Assembly (NCBI GenBank): GCA_963828075.1
Contig: CAWHDH010000021.1
Span: 434,001-498,000, forward strand
DNA: 64,000 nt
Source: JACCYI01 sp963828075
GTDB lineage: Bacteria > Actinomycetota > Thermoleophilia > Solirubrobacterales > Solirubrobacteraceae
Direction of reading: 5' to 3'
Position numbers and translations under genes: made by a program. A model generated the notes under the pieces. That model did not search any database. It saw only the letters and a list, made by a program, of their open reading frames with translations, and was not told the origin of the DNA. Of this stretch, positions 24,232-33,104 are shown in pieces. Each line of letters starts with the position of its first letter. The stretch's first letter is position 1.

Positions 24232-25626
24232 GTGGGCGAGGCCCACCTCGGCAAGAGAATCGCGGCGGTCGCGGCCGTCATCGCGGCCATCGCCGCGGTG
24301 GCCTTCGTGCTGCTGACGCGCGACGCTCCCTACACCGTCGCGGCGGAGTTCGAGAACGCCAGCCAGCTCGTCAAGGGCAACGAGGTGATGCTCGCCGGCT
24401 CGCCGATCGGCACGGTCAAGAAGATCGCGCTGACCGACGACGGCCAGGCCCGCGTGCTGCTCGAGATCGGCGGCGACCACGCGCCGCTGCGGCAGGGCAC
24501 GCGCGCCATCGTCCGCCAGGCGTCGCTCTCCGGCGTCGCGAACCGCTACATCGACCTGCAGCTCGGCGACGGCCGGGCGCGCGCCATCGAGTCGGGCGGG
24601 CGCATCGGGGCCGAGTCGACCCAGGCCGCGGTCGACCTCGACCAGGTCTTCAACGCCTTCGACCCCGAGACGCGCAAGGCGCTGCAGGGCGACATCCGCG
24701 GGTTCGGCCGGATGTACGAGGGCCGCACGCAGGAGGCCAACGACGCGTTCCGCTACCTGAGCCCGTCGCTGGCCGCGTCGAGCCGCCTGTTCGCGGAGAT
24801 CAACCGTGACACGCTCGAGTTCGAGCGCTTCATCGTGCAGACCGCGGGGCTGATGAACACGCTCGCCTCGCGCGACGAGGACCTCGCCGGCCTGGTCGAC
24901 AACCTGGCCACCACGAGCTCCGCGCTCGCCGCGCAGAAGGGCGCGCTCGGGGAGTCGATCCGCCGCCTTCCGGCCTTCATGCGCAAGACGAACACGACGT
25001 TCGTGAACCTGCGCGCCGCGCTCGACGACCTCGACCCGCTCGTCAGCGCCTCGCGCCCGGCGGTCCGCCGGCTGCGTCCCTTCCTCGCCGAGCTGCGGCC
25101 CTTCGCGCGCGAAGCGGTTCCCACCGTCCGCGACCTCTCGCGCACGATCCGCGCCCCCGGCCGCGACAACGACCTGATCGAGCTCTTGCGGGCCCAGCCG
25201 GCCGTCGACCGGATCGCCAACCGGGACGTCGAGGCGAACGGCGCCACGCGCGAGGGCGCGTTCCCGACGGCGGCCAAGGCGCTGAAGGGCGCGACGCCGC
25301 AATTCGCGTTCGGGCGCCCGTACACGCTCGACCTCGCCGGCTGGTTCGACGACTTCTCGACCTCGGGCGTCTATGACGCGCTCGGGAGCTTCAGCCGCGC
25401 GGGCCTGGAGCTCAACGCGTTCACGGTCACGCCGGTGGGCGGGAACATCCTGCCGATCCCCCAGCCGCTGCAGCAGCAGGTGCTCAGCCTCGGAGGGGCG
25501 CTCGCGACCGGCCGCAACAACCGCTGCCCGGGCTCCAACGAGCGCGACCCGACCGGCGGCTCGACGCCGTACAAGCCGTCGCCGGACTTCAACTGCGACG
25601 CCAGTCAGGTCCCGGTGGGCAAGTGA
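24232..25626 (+). CDS. Mce/MlaD family protein, gene 1 of 6
   Basis: 464 aa: an N-terminal membrane anchor (about 8-28), then an MCE/MlaD domain (about 33-115) with FENASQLVKGNEVMLAGSPIGTV and RQASLSGVANRYIDLQLG. A long helical region follows, and a C-terminal tail with two Cys (NRCPGSNERD, FNCDAS). MCE proteins form hexameric tunnels carrying lipids across the envelope. GTG 24232 has an AAGGAGG site 5-12 nt upstream. First of six same-direction Mce genes. Unlike later ones, its membrane anchor is immediately followed by the MCE core. Confidence 0.92.
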   Translation: MGEAHLGKRIAAVAAVIAAIAAVAFVLLTRDAPYTVAAEFENASQLVKGNEVMLAGSPIGTVKKIALTDDGQARVLLEIGGDHAPLRQGTRAIVRQASLSGVANRYIDLQLGDGRARAIESGGRIGAESTQAAVDLDQVFNAFDPETRKALQGDIRGFGRMYEGRTQEANDAFRYLSPSLAASSRLFAEINRDTLEFERFIVQTAGLMNTLASRDEDLAGLVDNLATTSSALAAQKGALGESIRRLPAFMRKTNTTFVNLRAALDDLDPLVSASRPAVRRLRPFLAELRPFAREAVPTVRDLSRTIRAPGRDNDLIELLRAQPAVDRIANRDVEANGATREGAFPTAAKALKGATPQFAFGRPYTLDLAGWFDDFSTSGVYDALGSFSRAGLELNAFTVTPVGGNILPIPQPLQQQVLSLGGALATGRNNRCPGSNERDPTGGSTPYKPSPDFNCDASQVPVGK

Positions 25627-25647
25627 GGCGCGCTGGTCGTCGTCGCC

Positions 25648-27219
25648 GTGCTGCTGGCCGCGGCCGGGGCCGCCGCGCTGGCCGCGTCGGGCGCCGGTGG
25701 CGGCAACGCGGGGCCGAGCTACACGGTCGTCTTCGACAACGCCTTCGGGCTGACGCCGGGCGTCGATCTGAAGATCGGGGGCGTCCGCGCCGGCAGCGTC
25801 GACAGCCTCGACGTCGAGCGCAAGACCGGCCGCGCGCTGGTCGAGGTCAAGATCACCCAGCCCGGGTTCTCGCGCTTCCGCTCCGACGTCAAGTGCGCGA
25901 TCCGCCCGCAGTCGCTGATCGGCGAGTACTTCGTCGACTGCCAGCCGGGGACGAAGGGCCGCGAGCTGCGCGACGGCGGCCGCGTCGCGGTCGAGCAGAC
26001 CGAGACCACCATCCCGCCCGACATCGTCCAGGACATCCTGCGCCGGCCGTACCGCGAGCGCCTGGCGCTGATCTTCAACGAGTTCGGCGGCGCGCTGGCT
26101 GCGCGCGGGCCCGACCTCAACGAGACGATCCGCCGCGCCGTGCCCGCCTTGCGCGAGACCGACCGGACGCTGGCCGTCCTGGCGGCCAACCGCGCCGAAC
26201 TGCAGTCGCTGACGCGCAACTCCGCCGCGGTCCTCGAGCAGCTGGCCGACCGCCGCGAGGATGTCGCCCGCTTCGTCGCCGAGGCGCGCGACGCCGCGTC
26301 GGCCTCCGCCGACCGCCGCAGCGACCTCGCGCTGACGGTCCGGCGCTTCCCGGGCTTCCTCGCCGAGCTGCGCCCGACGCTGGCCGACCTCGGGACCGCC
26401 GCGCGCGAGCAGACGCCGGCGCTCACCGACCTCGGCGAGAGCGCCGACGACCTCACCTCGTTCCTGAACCGCCTCGGGCCGTTCACCGAGTCCGCGACGC
26501 CCGCGATCGACTCGCTCGGCGAGGCCTCCAAGGCGGGCCGCACGGCGGCGAGGGCGGCGCGGCCGACCGTCGCGGAGCTGCGCGAGCTGACCCGCAAATC
26601 GCCTGAGCTGGCGACCAACCTCGCCGTCACCCTCGAGCACCTGGCGGATCGGAAGAACGCGGTCGAGAAGGCCCCGTGGAGCCCGGGCGGCCAGGGCTTC
26701 ACCGGCCTCGAGGCGATCCTGCAGTACCCATTCGTCCAGTCGCAGGCGATCAACATCTTCGACAAGCGCGGCTACATCCTGAAGCTGAACGCGCTCGTCA
26801 ACGAGTGCACCCAGTACACGAACGCGAAGACCGCGCGCGACAAGGCCGACCGGACCCAGCGGTGCTCGCAGGCGCTGGGGCCCACCCAGCCGGGGATCAC
26901 GTCGCCCGACCCGACCGGGGCGCGCGAGGCGAGCACCGCCCGGCGCGAGAGCGCCCGCAAGGTCAAGACCCGCCGTCGGAACCGTTCGCGCGACCGTGAC
27001 CGTGGACGCAGCCGCGACCGCGGGCGCCGCAGCCCGGACCGTCCGGCCGCGCCGGCCACCCCCGGCGCGACGCCGACGCCCGCGCCGACCCCCGGCAGCC
27101 CGCTCGACACGCTCGACGACCTGCTCCCGAAGGTCGACACGCCCGGCCTCCCGCTGCCGCGCGGCCAGGCGACCCCGGAGACCGACCAGGGCCTCCTCGA
27201 CTTCCTCCTGGGGCCGTGA
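25648..27219 (+). CDS. Mce/MlaD family protein, gene 2 of 6; probable frameshift at start
   Basis: At least 523 aa: anchor, MCE domain (VVFDNAFGLTPGVDLKIGGV; RPQSLIGEYFVDC), helical region, then a basic RDR/RRR-rich tail and Pro/Thr linker. GTG 25648 falls inside the expected membrane helix and has no ribosome site. A GTG at 25623 overlaps the previous stop in the usual GTGA manner and would encode VRRA, but it is in a frame that soon becomes Arg-rich nonsense. Adding 2 nt (one GC) in the tract at 25627-25632 would restore VRRA + LVVVAVLLAAAG. Either a sequencing or real 2-nt deletion, or use of an unusual start, is likely. Confidence 0.8.
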   Translation: MLLAAAGAAALAASGAGGGNAGPSYTVVFDNAFGLTPGVDLKIGGVRAGSVDSLDVERKTGRALVEVKITQPGFSRFRSDVKCAIRPQSLIGEYFVDCQPGTKGRELRDGGRVAVEQTETTIPPDIVQDILRRPYRERLALIFNEFGGALAARGPDLNETIRRAVPALRETDRTLAVLAANRAELQSLTRNSAAVLEQLADRREDVARFVAEARDAASASADRRSDLALTVRRFPGFLAELRPTLADLGTAAREQTPALTDLGESADDLTSFLNRLGPFTESATPAIDSLGEASKAGRTAARAARPTVAELRELTRKSPELATNLAVTLEHLADRKNAVEKAPWSPGGQGFTGLEAILQYPFVQSQAINIFDKRGYILKLNALVNECTQYTNAKTARDKADRTQRCSQALGPTQPGITSPDPTGAREASTARRESARKVKTRRRNRSRDRDRGRSRDRGRRSPDRPAAPATPGATPTPAPTPGSPLDTLDDLLPKVDTPGLPLPRGQATPETDQGLLDFLLGP

Positions 27220-27223
27220 CCGC

Positions 27224-28747
27224 ATGAGGAGCTCATCCCCCGGCCGCGCCGCCCTCGGCAGCCCCGTCCTCGTCGGGGCGGTGACGATCCTCGTCGTCAT
27301 CGTTGCGGTGTTCCTCGCCTACAACGCCAACGCGGGTCTGCCGTTCGTCCCCACCACACAGCTCAAGGTCGTCGCGCCGAACGCCACCAAGCTGGTGGTC
27401 GGCAACGAGGTGCGCGAGGGCGGCTTCCGCATCGGCGTCATCTCGGGCATCAGGCCGGCGCGCCTGTCGGGCGGCGAGGCGGCGGCCGAGCTCGAGCTCA
27501 AGATCGACGCGCAGGCGGCCCCGGTGCCGCGCGACACGACCGTCGCGATCCGGCCGCGCTCCGCCCTCGGCCTGCGCTACGTCGAGCTGATCCGCGGCAA
27601 GGCGCGCCAGACGCTCCCCGACGGCGCGACCGTGCGGATCGGCAAGCGGGCGATCGCGCCGGAGCTCGAGGACTTCTTCGCGATGTTCCGGCCGCGCACG
27701 CGCGCCGCCATCCAGGCGAACCTGACCGAGTTCGGCGCGGCGTTCGCCGCCCGCGGCTCGGCGCTCAACCGGACGATCGCGAGCCTGCCGCGGCTGCTCG
27801 AGGGCCTCGAGCCGGTGATGGCCACGCTGGCCGACCCGGACACCGGGCTCGCGCGCTTCATCGACGAGCTCGAGGACGGCGCGCGCGTCGCCGCGCCGGT
27901 GGCCGACCGGTTCGCCGAGGGCTTCGCGTCGGGCGCCGACACGTTCGAGGCGATCTCGCGTGACCCCGACGCGCTGCGCTCGACGATCTCCAAGTCGCCC
28001 GAGACGCTGCGCGTCGGCACGGAGTCCCTCCGGGCGCAGCGGCCGTTCCTGCGCAGCCTCGCGCGGATCTCGCCTCAGGTCCGCGGCGTCGCGGCCGAGC
28101 TGCGCCGGTCGCTGCCGCCCGCCAACGCGGCGCTGGCCGCGGGGACGCCCGTCCTGCGCGACACCCCGCCGCTCAACCGCCGCCTCAGCGCGACCTTCGA
28201 CGATCTGCGCGACCTCGCGAACGAGCCGTCGACCGGCAGCGCGCTGCGCGGCCTCACCGCCACCGTCGCGACGCTCAACCCGCAGATCCGCTGGACCGGG
28301 CCGCACATCACCGTCTGCAACTACTGGAACTACTGGTGGAACAACCTCTCCGACCACATCGGCGAGGAGGACAACACCGGCACGGTCCAGCGCATCCAGG
28401 TCAAGGAGGCGCCGTCGCAGGACAACGGCCTCGCCTCGTTCGGATCGGCCGACCCGGCGAACGGCGAGGGCGTCAACCCGGCCACCACGGCCTCCGGCGG
28501 CGACCCCGTCCACCTCCACACGCAGTACTACGGCCGGGCCGTCGACGAGCAGGGCAACGCGGACTGCGAGACGGGCCAGCGCGGGTACGTGCGGCGCCTG
28601 GCCAAGTCGGCGCCGTCGAAGTACGACATCGTCATCGATCCGCGGACGCCCGGCAGCCAGGGGCCGACCTTCACCGGTCGCCCCCGGGTTCCCGAGGGCC
28701 AGACGTTCACCGCCGAGCCCGAGACGGGCTACCGGGTGCGCCCATGA
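27224..28747 (+). CDS. Mce/MlaD family protein, gene 3 of 6
   Basis: 507 aa: membrane anchor SPVLVGAVTILVVIVAVFLAYN (about 12-33 region), then an MCE domain beginning TTQLKVVAPNATKLVVGNEV. Helical repeats such as ARGSALNRTIASLPRL and EPVMATLAD follow. The C-terminal domain (about 355-507) is distinctive, with the aromatic cluster CNYWNYWWNNLSDHIGEE and paired Cys. ATG 27224 is 4 nt after gene 2; the longer frame to 26996 runs through gene 2 and is rejected. The aromatic segment suggests lipid or membrane contact, which is inference. Confidence 0.92.
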   Translation: MRSSSPGRAALGSPVLVGAVTILVVIVAVFLAYNANAGLPFVPTTQLKVVAPNATKLVVGNEVREGGFRIGVISGIRPARLSGGEAAAELELKIDAQAAPVPRDTTVAIRPRSALGLRYVELIRGKARQTLPDGATVRIGKRAIAPELEDFFAMFRPRTRAAIQANLTEFGAAFAARGSALNRTIASLPRLLEGLEPVMATLADPDTGLARFIDELEDGARVAAPVADRFAEGFASGADTFEAISRDPDALRSTISKSPETLRVGTESLRAQRPFLRSLARISPQVRGVAAELRRSLPPANAALAAGTPVLRDTPPLNRRLSATFDDLRDLANEPSTGSALRGLTATVATLNPQIRWTGPHITVCNYWNYWWNNLSDHIGEEDNTGTVQRIQVKEAPSQDNGLASFGSADPANGEGVNPATTASGGDPVHLHTQYYGRAVDEQGNADCETGQRGYVRRLAKSAPSKYDIVIDPRTPGSQGPTFTGRPRVPEGQTFTAEPETGYRVRP

Positions 28748-30285
28748 GGCGTCGCTCGCGCATCTCGGACTTCGCCGCCGGCGCCATCGCGCTCGCCGTG
28801 ATCGTCGTCGCCTGCTACATCGGCTTCACCAAGTCGATCCCGTTCCGCTCGCACTACGAGATCAAGGCCGCGTTCTCGAGCGCGAACGGCATCAAGTCCA
28901 GCTCGCCGGTCCGCATCGCGGGCGTCGAGGTCGGGCGTGTGAGCAAGGTCGAGCCGATGGACGACGGCAAGCCGGCGGCGCTCGTGACGATGCGGATCAA
29001 GGACGACGGCCGCCCGGTGCACCGCGACGCGCAGGCCAAGATCCGCCCGCGGATCTTCCTCGAGGGCAACTTCTTCGTCGACCTCTCGCCGGGGACGCCG
29101 AGCGCGCCCGAGCTCGAGGACGGCGGCGTCATCCCGATCGAGCGCACGTCGGTCCCGGTCCAGCTCGACCAGGTCCTCAAGGCGCTGCCCGCCGAGACGC
29201 GGGCCGACCTGCGGACCGCGCTCAAGGAGCTGTTCCGCACCTACGAGGACGGCGGCGCCGAGGCGTTCAACCGCTCGCTGGAGTTCCAGCCCGATGCCTA
29301 CCGCTTCTCGGCCATCGTCAACGAGGCGCTGCTCGGCCGCAACCCGCACGACCTGTCCGACTGGATCCGCGACCAGGGCACGGTCTCCGCCGCGCTGAAC
29401 CGCACCCCGGAGCAGCTGCGGTCGCTGGTCACCGACTTCAACCGCACGGCCGGCGCGCTCGCCTCCGAGCAGGGCGCGCTGCAGGCCGCGGTCGCCGAGC
29501 TGCCGCGCACGCTGCGGGCGGCCGCCCCCACGCTGGACGCGCTGAACGCCGCGTTCCCGGACGTCCGGCGCCTCGCCGTCGAGGCGCTGCCCGGCATCCG
29601 CTCGACGGTCCCGACGCTCGACGAGCTGCAGCCGCTCGTCGTGCAGCTGCGAGGGCTCGTCTCCCGCAGCGAGCTGCGGGGCCTGAGCGCCGATCTCCGC
29701 GCCGCGACCCCGCCGCTGACGCAGGTCGCGCGCACGACCGTCCCGCTCCTCGAGCAGCTGCGCCAGATGGGCAGCTGCGCGAACCAGGTCCTCATCCCCA
29801 CCGGCGAGGACAAGATCGAGGACAAGGCGTTCCCGGCCAACGGCCCGACCCACACGGAGCTGTTCAAGTCGCTGGTCGGTCTCGCCGGTGAGAGCCGCTC
29901 GCACGACGCGAACAGCCAGTGGTTCAAGGTCCTCGGCTCCGGCGGGCTCGAGACCTTCCAGTTCGGTCGCGGGCGGGTCGGCAGCTCGGGCTCGGCGACG
30001 CTCGGCGTCAACCCGCCGAAGTTCAAGGGCCGGCCGGCCCTGCGCGCCGATGTGCCGTGCGAGACCCAGGAGCCGCCCGACCTGCGGACGACGCCCGGCC
30101 AGCTGGCGTCGTCGGGCCGCGCGAACCCGAACTCGGCGGCGGTGCGCGAGCGCACGGCGAAGGCGCGGGCGGTGGCCATCGAGGTGCTCCAGCGCCAGCT
30201 CGACGCCGAGCTCGGCGCCAAGGCCCCGAAGGTGCTCGACCGCGACGCGAAGGTGTCCGACCTCGTCAAGGCGAGCGGGCGATGA
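28744..30285 (+). CDS. Mce/MlaD family protein, gene 4 of 6
   Basis: 513 aa: basic N terminus RRRSR, anchor GAIALAVIVVACYIGF, MCE domain with IKAAFSSANGIKSSSPVRIAG and ARPRIFLEGNFFVDLS-like core (KIRPRIFLEGNFFVDL). A helical shaft follows, then a Cys pair (GSCANQVL; VPCETQE) and a charged tail. It overlaps gene 3 (ATGA) and gene 5 (ATGA) by 4 nt, so translation is coupled. The open frame to 28336 is a shadow of gene 3. Probably one of the six subunits of a heterohexameric lipid channel. Confidence 0.92.
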   Translation: MRRRSRISDFAAGAIALAVIVVACYIGFTKSIPFRSHYEIKAAFSSANGIKSSSPVRIAGVEVGRVSKVEPMDDGKPAALVTMRIKDDGRPVHRDAQAKIRPRIFLEGNFFVDLSPGTPSAPELEDGGVIPIERTSVPVQLDQVLKALPAETRADLRTALKELFRTYEDGGAEAFNRSLEFQPDAYRFSAIVNEALLGRNPHDLSDWIRDQGTVSAALNRTPEQLRSLVTDFNRTAGALASEQGALQAAVAELPRTLRAAAPTLDALNAAFPDVRRLAVEALPGIRSTVPTLDELQPLVVQLRGLVSRSELRGLSADLRAATPPLTQVARTTVPLLEQLRQMGSCANQVLIPTGEDKIEDKAFPANGPTHTELFKSLVGLAGESRSHDANSQWFKVLGSGGLETFQFGRGRVGSSGSATLGVNPPKFKGRPALRADVPCETQEPPDLRTTPGQLASSGRANPNSAAVRERTAKARAVAIEVLQRQLDAELGAKAPKVLDRDAKVSDLVKASGR

Positions 30286-31676
30286 AGCGCCAGATCCGCA
30301 AGTTCTTCAAGCCGGTGCTGGCCATCCTCGGCCTCATGCTCATCGCGGGCGCGGTCTCCGCGGTGATCCTCACGAACCAGCGGCTGCGCTTCCCGTTCTT
30401 CTCGCCGACGCCCATCCGCATGGCCGCCGAGCTCGACAACGCCCAGGCGGTCACGCCGGGCCAAGGCCAGACCGTCCAGGTCGCCGGCGTCCAGATCGGC
30501 GACATCGCCGACGTCAAGCTGCGCGATGGCCGCGCCGTCGTCGGCCTGGACATCGAGCCGAAGTTCAAGGACCTGATCCGCACCGACGCGCGCGCCGCCC
30601 TGCGCCCGCGCACCGGCCTCAAGGACATGTACATCCAGGTCTACCCGGGCTCCGCGTCGGCGCCGGCGGCCAAGGAGGGCTTCACGATCCCGATCAACCG
30701 GACGCTGACCGACGTCGACCTCGACGAGATCCTCTCCTCGCTGGACGCCGACACCCGCGAGTACCTCCAGCTCTTCATCAACGGGGCGGGCAAGGGTCTC
30801 GAGAACCGCGGCTCCGATCTGGCCGAGGTCTTCCGCCGCTTCGAGCCGACGTTCCGCGACCTCGCCCGGGTCAACCAGGCGGTCGCGCAGGAGAAGGAGG
30901 CGCTGAAGACCACGATCGCTTCGCTCGCGCAGCTCAACCGCCGGCTCGCCGAGGACCCCGACGACCTCGCCGAGCTCGTCGACGCCTCCGCCGCGACGTT
31001 CGGCGCGTTCGCGTCGGAGGACCGCAACCTGGCGAGCACCGTGCGTCAGCTGCCGGGGACGCTGCAGCAGGCCACCGAGACGCTCACGGCGGTGCGGCCG
31101 TTCGCCGAGCGGCTCGGCCCGACCGCGCGCCGGCTGATCCCGGCCTTTGCGGCGCTCGAGGAGGCCAACGAAGCCGTCCGGCCGTTCGCCCGCAAGGCGA
31201 CCCCGGTGGTGCGCGAGGAGATCCGGCCGTTCGCCCGCGAGGTCCGCCCACTGGTCCGCGACCTGCGCCCCGCCGCCGCGGGCCTGAGCGCGACCGCGCC
31301 GCCGCTCACGCGCACGGCGACCGTCATCAACACCTTCTTCAACCTGCTCGGCTACAACAAGGACGGCCGCGAGGGGCCCGAGAAGGTCGACCGCGACGAG
31401 GGCTACCTGTTCTGGCTGGCGTGGGTCGGGCACCAGGGTGCCAACCTCATCAACGTCGACGACGCCAACGGGCCGATGCGCCCGGTGTTCCTGACGGGCA
31501 CGTGCACGACGCTCCGCAACCTCGTCAGCGGCCGGCCCGAGCTCGAGTTCGCCGCCGGTCTCTCGCCGCTGCTGGCGACGGCCTGCGGCGACCCGGCCAC
31601 GCCGTCGATCGACCTCCCGCTCGCGCGCAAGACCACACGCGCCGGCGAGAAGGCGCTCCGGAAGGCGAGCCGTTAG
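30282..31676 (+). CDS. Mce/MlaD family protein, gene 5 of 6
   Basis: 464 aa: basic MKRQIRKFFK, membrane anchor VLAILGLMLIAGAVSAVIL, MCE domain (AAELDNAQAVTPGQGQTVQVAG; ARAALRPRTGLKDMYIQVYPG). The helical shaft contains three near-identical prolines-and-phenylalanine repeats of the type RPFAR(E/K) near 305-330. A C-terminal Cys pair is in GTCTTLRN and TACGDP. ATG 30282 overlaps the gene 4 stop. The repeated RPFA motif also appears in gene 1, which suggests the six genes arose by duplication. Confidence 0.92.
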   Translation: MKRQIRKFFKPVLAILGLMLIAGAVSAVILTNQRLRFPFFSPTPIRMAAELDNAQAVTPGQGQTVQVAGVQIGDIADVKLRDGRAVVGLDIEPKFKDLIRTDARAALRPRTGLKDMYIQVYPGSASAPAAKEGFTIPINRTLTDVDLDEILSSLDADTREYLQLFINGAGKGLENRGSDLAEVFRRFEPTFRDLARVNQAVAQEKEALKTTIASLAQLNRRLAEDPDDLAELVDASAATFGAFASEDRNLASTVRQLPGTLQQATETLTAVRPFAERLGPTARRLIPAFAALEEANEAVRPFARKATPVVREEIRPFAREVRPLVRDLRPAAAGLSATAPPLTRTATVINTFFNLLGYNKDGREGPEKVDRDEGYLFWLAWVGHQGANLINVDDANGPMRPVFLTGTCTTLRNLVSGRPELEFAAGLSPLLATACGDPATPSIDLPLARKTTRAGEKALRKASR

Positions 31677-33101
31677 ATGGACAAGTCCGGAACCACACCC
31701 CTGCGCGTCCTGGTCATCGCCGGCTTCGCGCTGTCGTGCTTCTCGCTGCTGCTGTTCCTGTGGCTCTCCTTCGGCGGGCCGATCCCGCTCAAGCCACAGG
31801 GCTACCAGGTCAAGGTGTCCTTCCCCGACGCCGTCCAGCTCGCCGAGCAGGCCGACGTGCGGGTCGCCGGCGTGTCCATCGGCAAGGTCTCGGCCAAGGA
31901 GCGCGATCCCAAGGCGAGCCGGACGCTGGCGACGCTCCAGCTCGACCCCGAGTACGCGCCGCTCAAGCAGGACGCGCGGGCGATCCTGCGCCAGAAGACG
32001 CTGCTCGGCGAGACCTACGTCGAGCTGACGACGGGCTCGCGGCGCGCGCCGGCGATCCCCGAGGGCGGCCGGCTGCGCGACGCCCAGGTCGCCGACACGG
32101 TGGAGTTTGACGAGCTCCTGCGCATCTTCGACCCCGAGACGCGCGAGGCGTTCGCCCTTTGGCAGCACGAGCAGGCCAAGGCGGCGAAGGGCCGCGGCGC
32201 CGACATCAACGACGCGTTCGGCAACCTCCCGGTGTTCACCGAGGCGGCGACCAGCGTGGTGGAGGTGCTCGACCGGCGGCGGACCGCCCTGAAGAGCCTC
32301 GTCCGCGACACCGGGACGACCTTCGGAGCGTTGACGCGCGACGAGGACCAGCTACGGGCGCTGATCACCGAGACCGCGACGGTGTTCGACACCACGGCCG
32401 CCGAGCGCGAGCGCCTCGCGGAGATCTTCCGGATCTTCCCGACCTTCCTCGACGAGTCCAAGGCGACGCTCGCGCGTCTGCAGCGCTTCTCGATCGACAC
32501 GAACCCGCTGCTGATCGACCTCGAGCCCGCGCTGCGCGACCTGCAGCCCACGCTCGCCGACGTCCGCCGCCTGTCGCCCCACCTGCGCGCGTTCTTCCTC
32601 TCGCTGCGGCCGCTCATCCGGGAGAGCAAGACGGGGCTGCCCGCGCTCGGGCGCGTGCTGAGGGGTCTGACCCCGGTGTTCGAGCAGACCGGCCCCTTCC
32701 TCGCGCAGGTCAATCCGATCCTGCAGTACCTCGAGCAGAACCAGTACATGCTCACCGACTTCATCTCGATCGGCGGGAGCGCGACCAACGGCAAGCGCGA
32801 GGCGGTGACCGGCTCGACCGGCCACGTCCTGCCGCAGATCATCGTCACCGGCTCGCAGACGCTGCCGGCCGCCAACCGGACCGCCGACAACCGCGGCACG
32901 ACCTACTGGAAGCCCGGTGCGCTCGACGACCCGCGGATCGGCGAGCAGGGCGCCTGGCCGAGCTTCGACTGCAACCACGTCGGCACGAAGGCCCGCGACG
33001 GTGAGACGGTCGCCTGCTACGAGCAGGGCCCGATCGAGTTCAAGGGCATGAGCCGCCGCTTCCCGCACCTCGAGGCGGACGACTCGTCGGGCAAGAAGTG
33101 A
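31677..33101 (+). CDS. Mce/MlaD family protein, gene 6 of 6
   Basis: 474 aa: membrane anchor VLVIAGFALSCFSLLLFLWL, MCE domain (VKVSFPDAVQLAEQADVRVAGVSIGKV; ILRQKTLLGETYVEL), helical shaft (about 150-330) and a C-terminal region with NPILQYLEQNQYMLTDFISIGG, similar to gene 2. Paired Cys occur near the end (FDCNHV, VACYEQ). The start directly abuts the gene 5 stop (TAG then ATG). The gene ends 3 nt before the convergent catalase-like gene, leaving no room for a separate terminator. Confidence 0.92.
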   Translation: MDKSGTTPLRVLVIAGFALSCFSLLLFLWLSFGGPIPLKPQGYQVKVSFPDAVQLAEQADVRVAGVSIGKVSAKERDPKASRTLATLQLDPEYAPLKQDARAILRQKTLLGETYVELTTGSRRAPAIPEGGRLRDAQVADTVEFDELLRIFDPETREAFALWQHEQAKAAKGRGADINDAFGNLPVFTEAATSVVEVLDRRRTALKSLVRDTGTTFGALTRDEDQLRALITETATVFDTTAAERERLAEIFRIFPTFLDESKATLARLQRFSIDTNPLLIDLEPALRDLQPTLADVRRLSPHLRAFFLSLRPLIRESKTGLPALGRVLRGLTPVFEQTGPFLAQVNPILQYLEQNQYMLTDFISIGGSATNGKREAVTGSTGHVLPQIIVTGSQTLPAANRTADNRGTTYWKPGALDDPRIGEQGAWPSFDCNHVGTKARDGETVACYEQGPIEFKGMSRRFPHLEADDSSGKK

Positions 33102-33104
33102 CGG

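Noticed and set aside
25623..26606. Arg-rich 327-aa frame from GTG 25623 as the second Mce gene
   Set aside because: No MCE motifs; the true MCE frame overlaps it throughout. Only its start position is informative.
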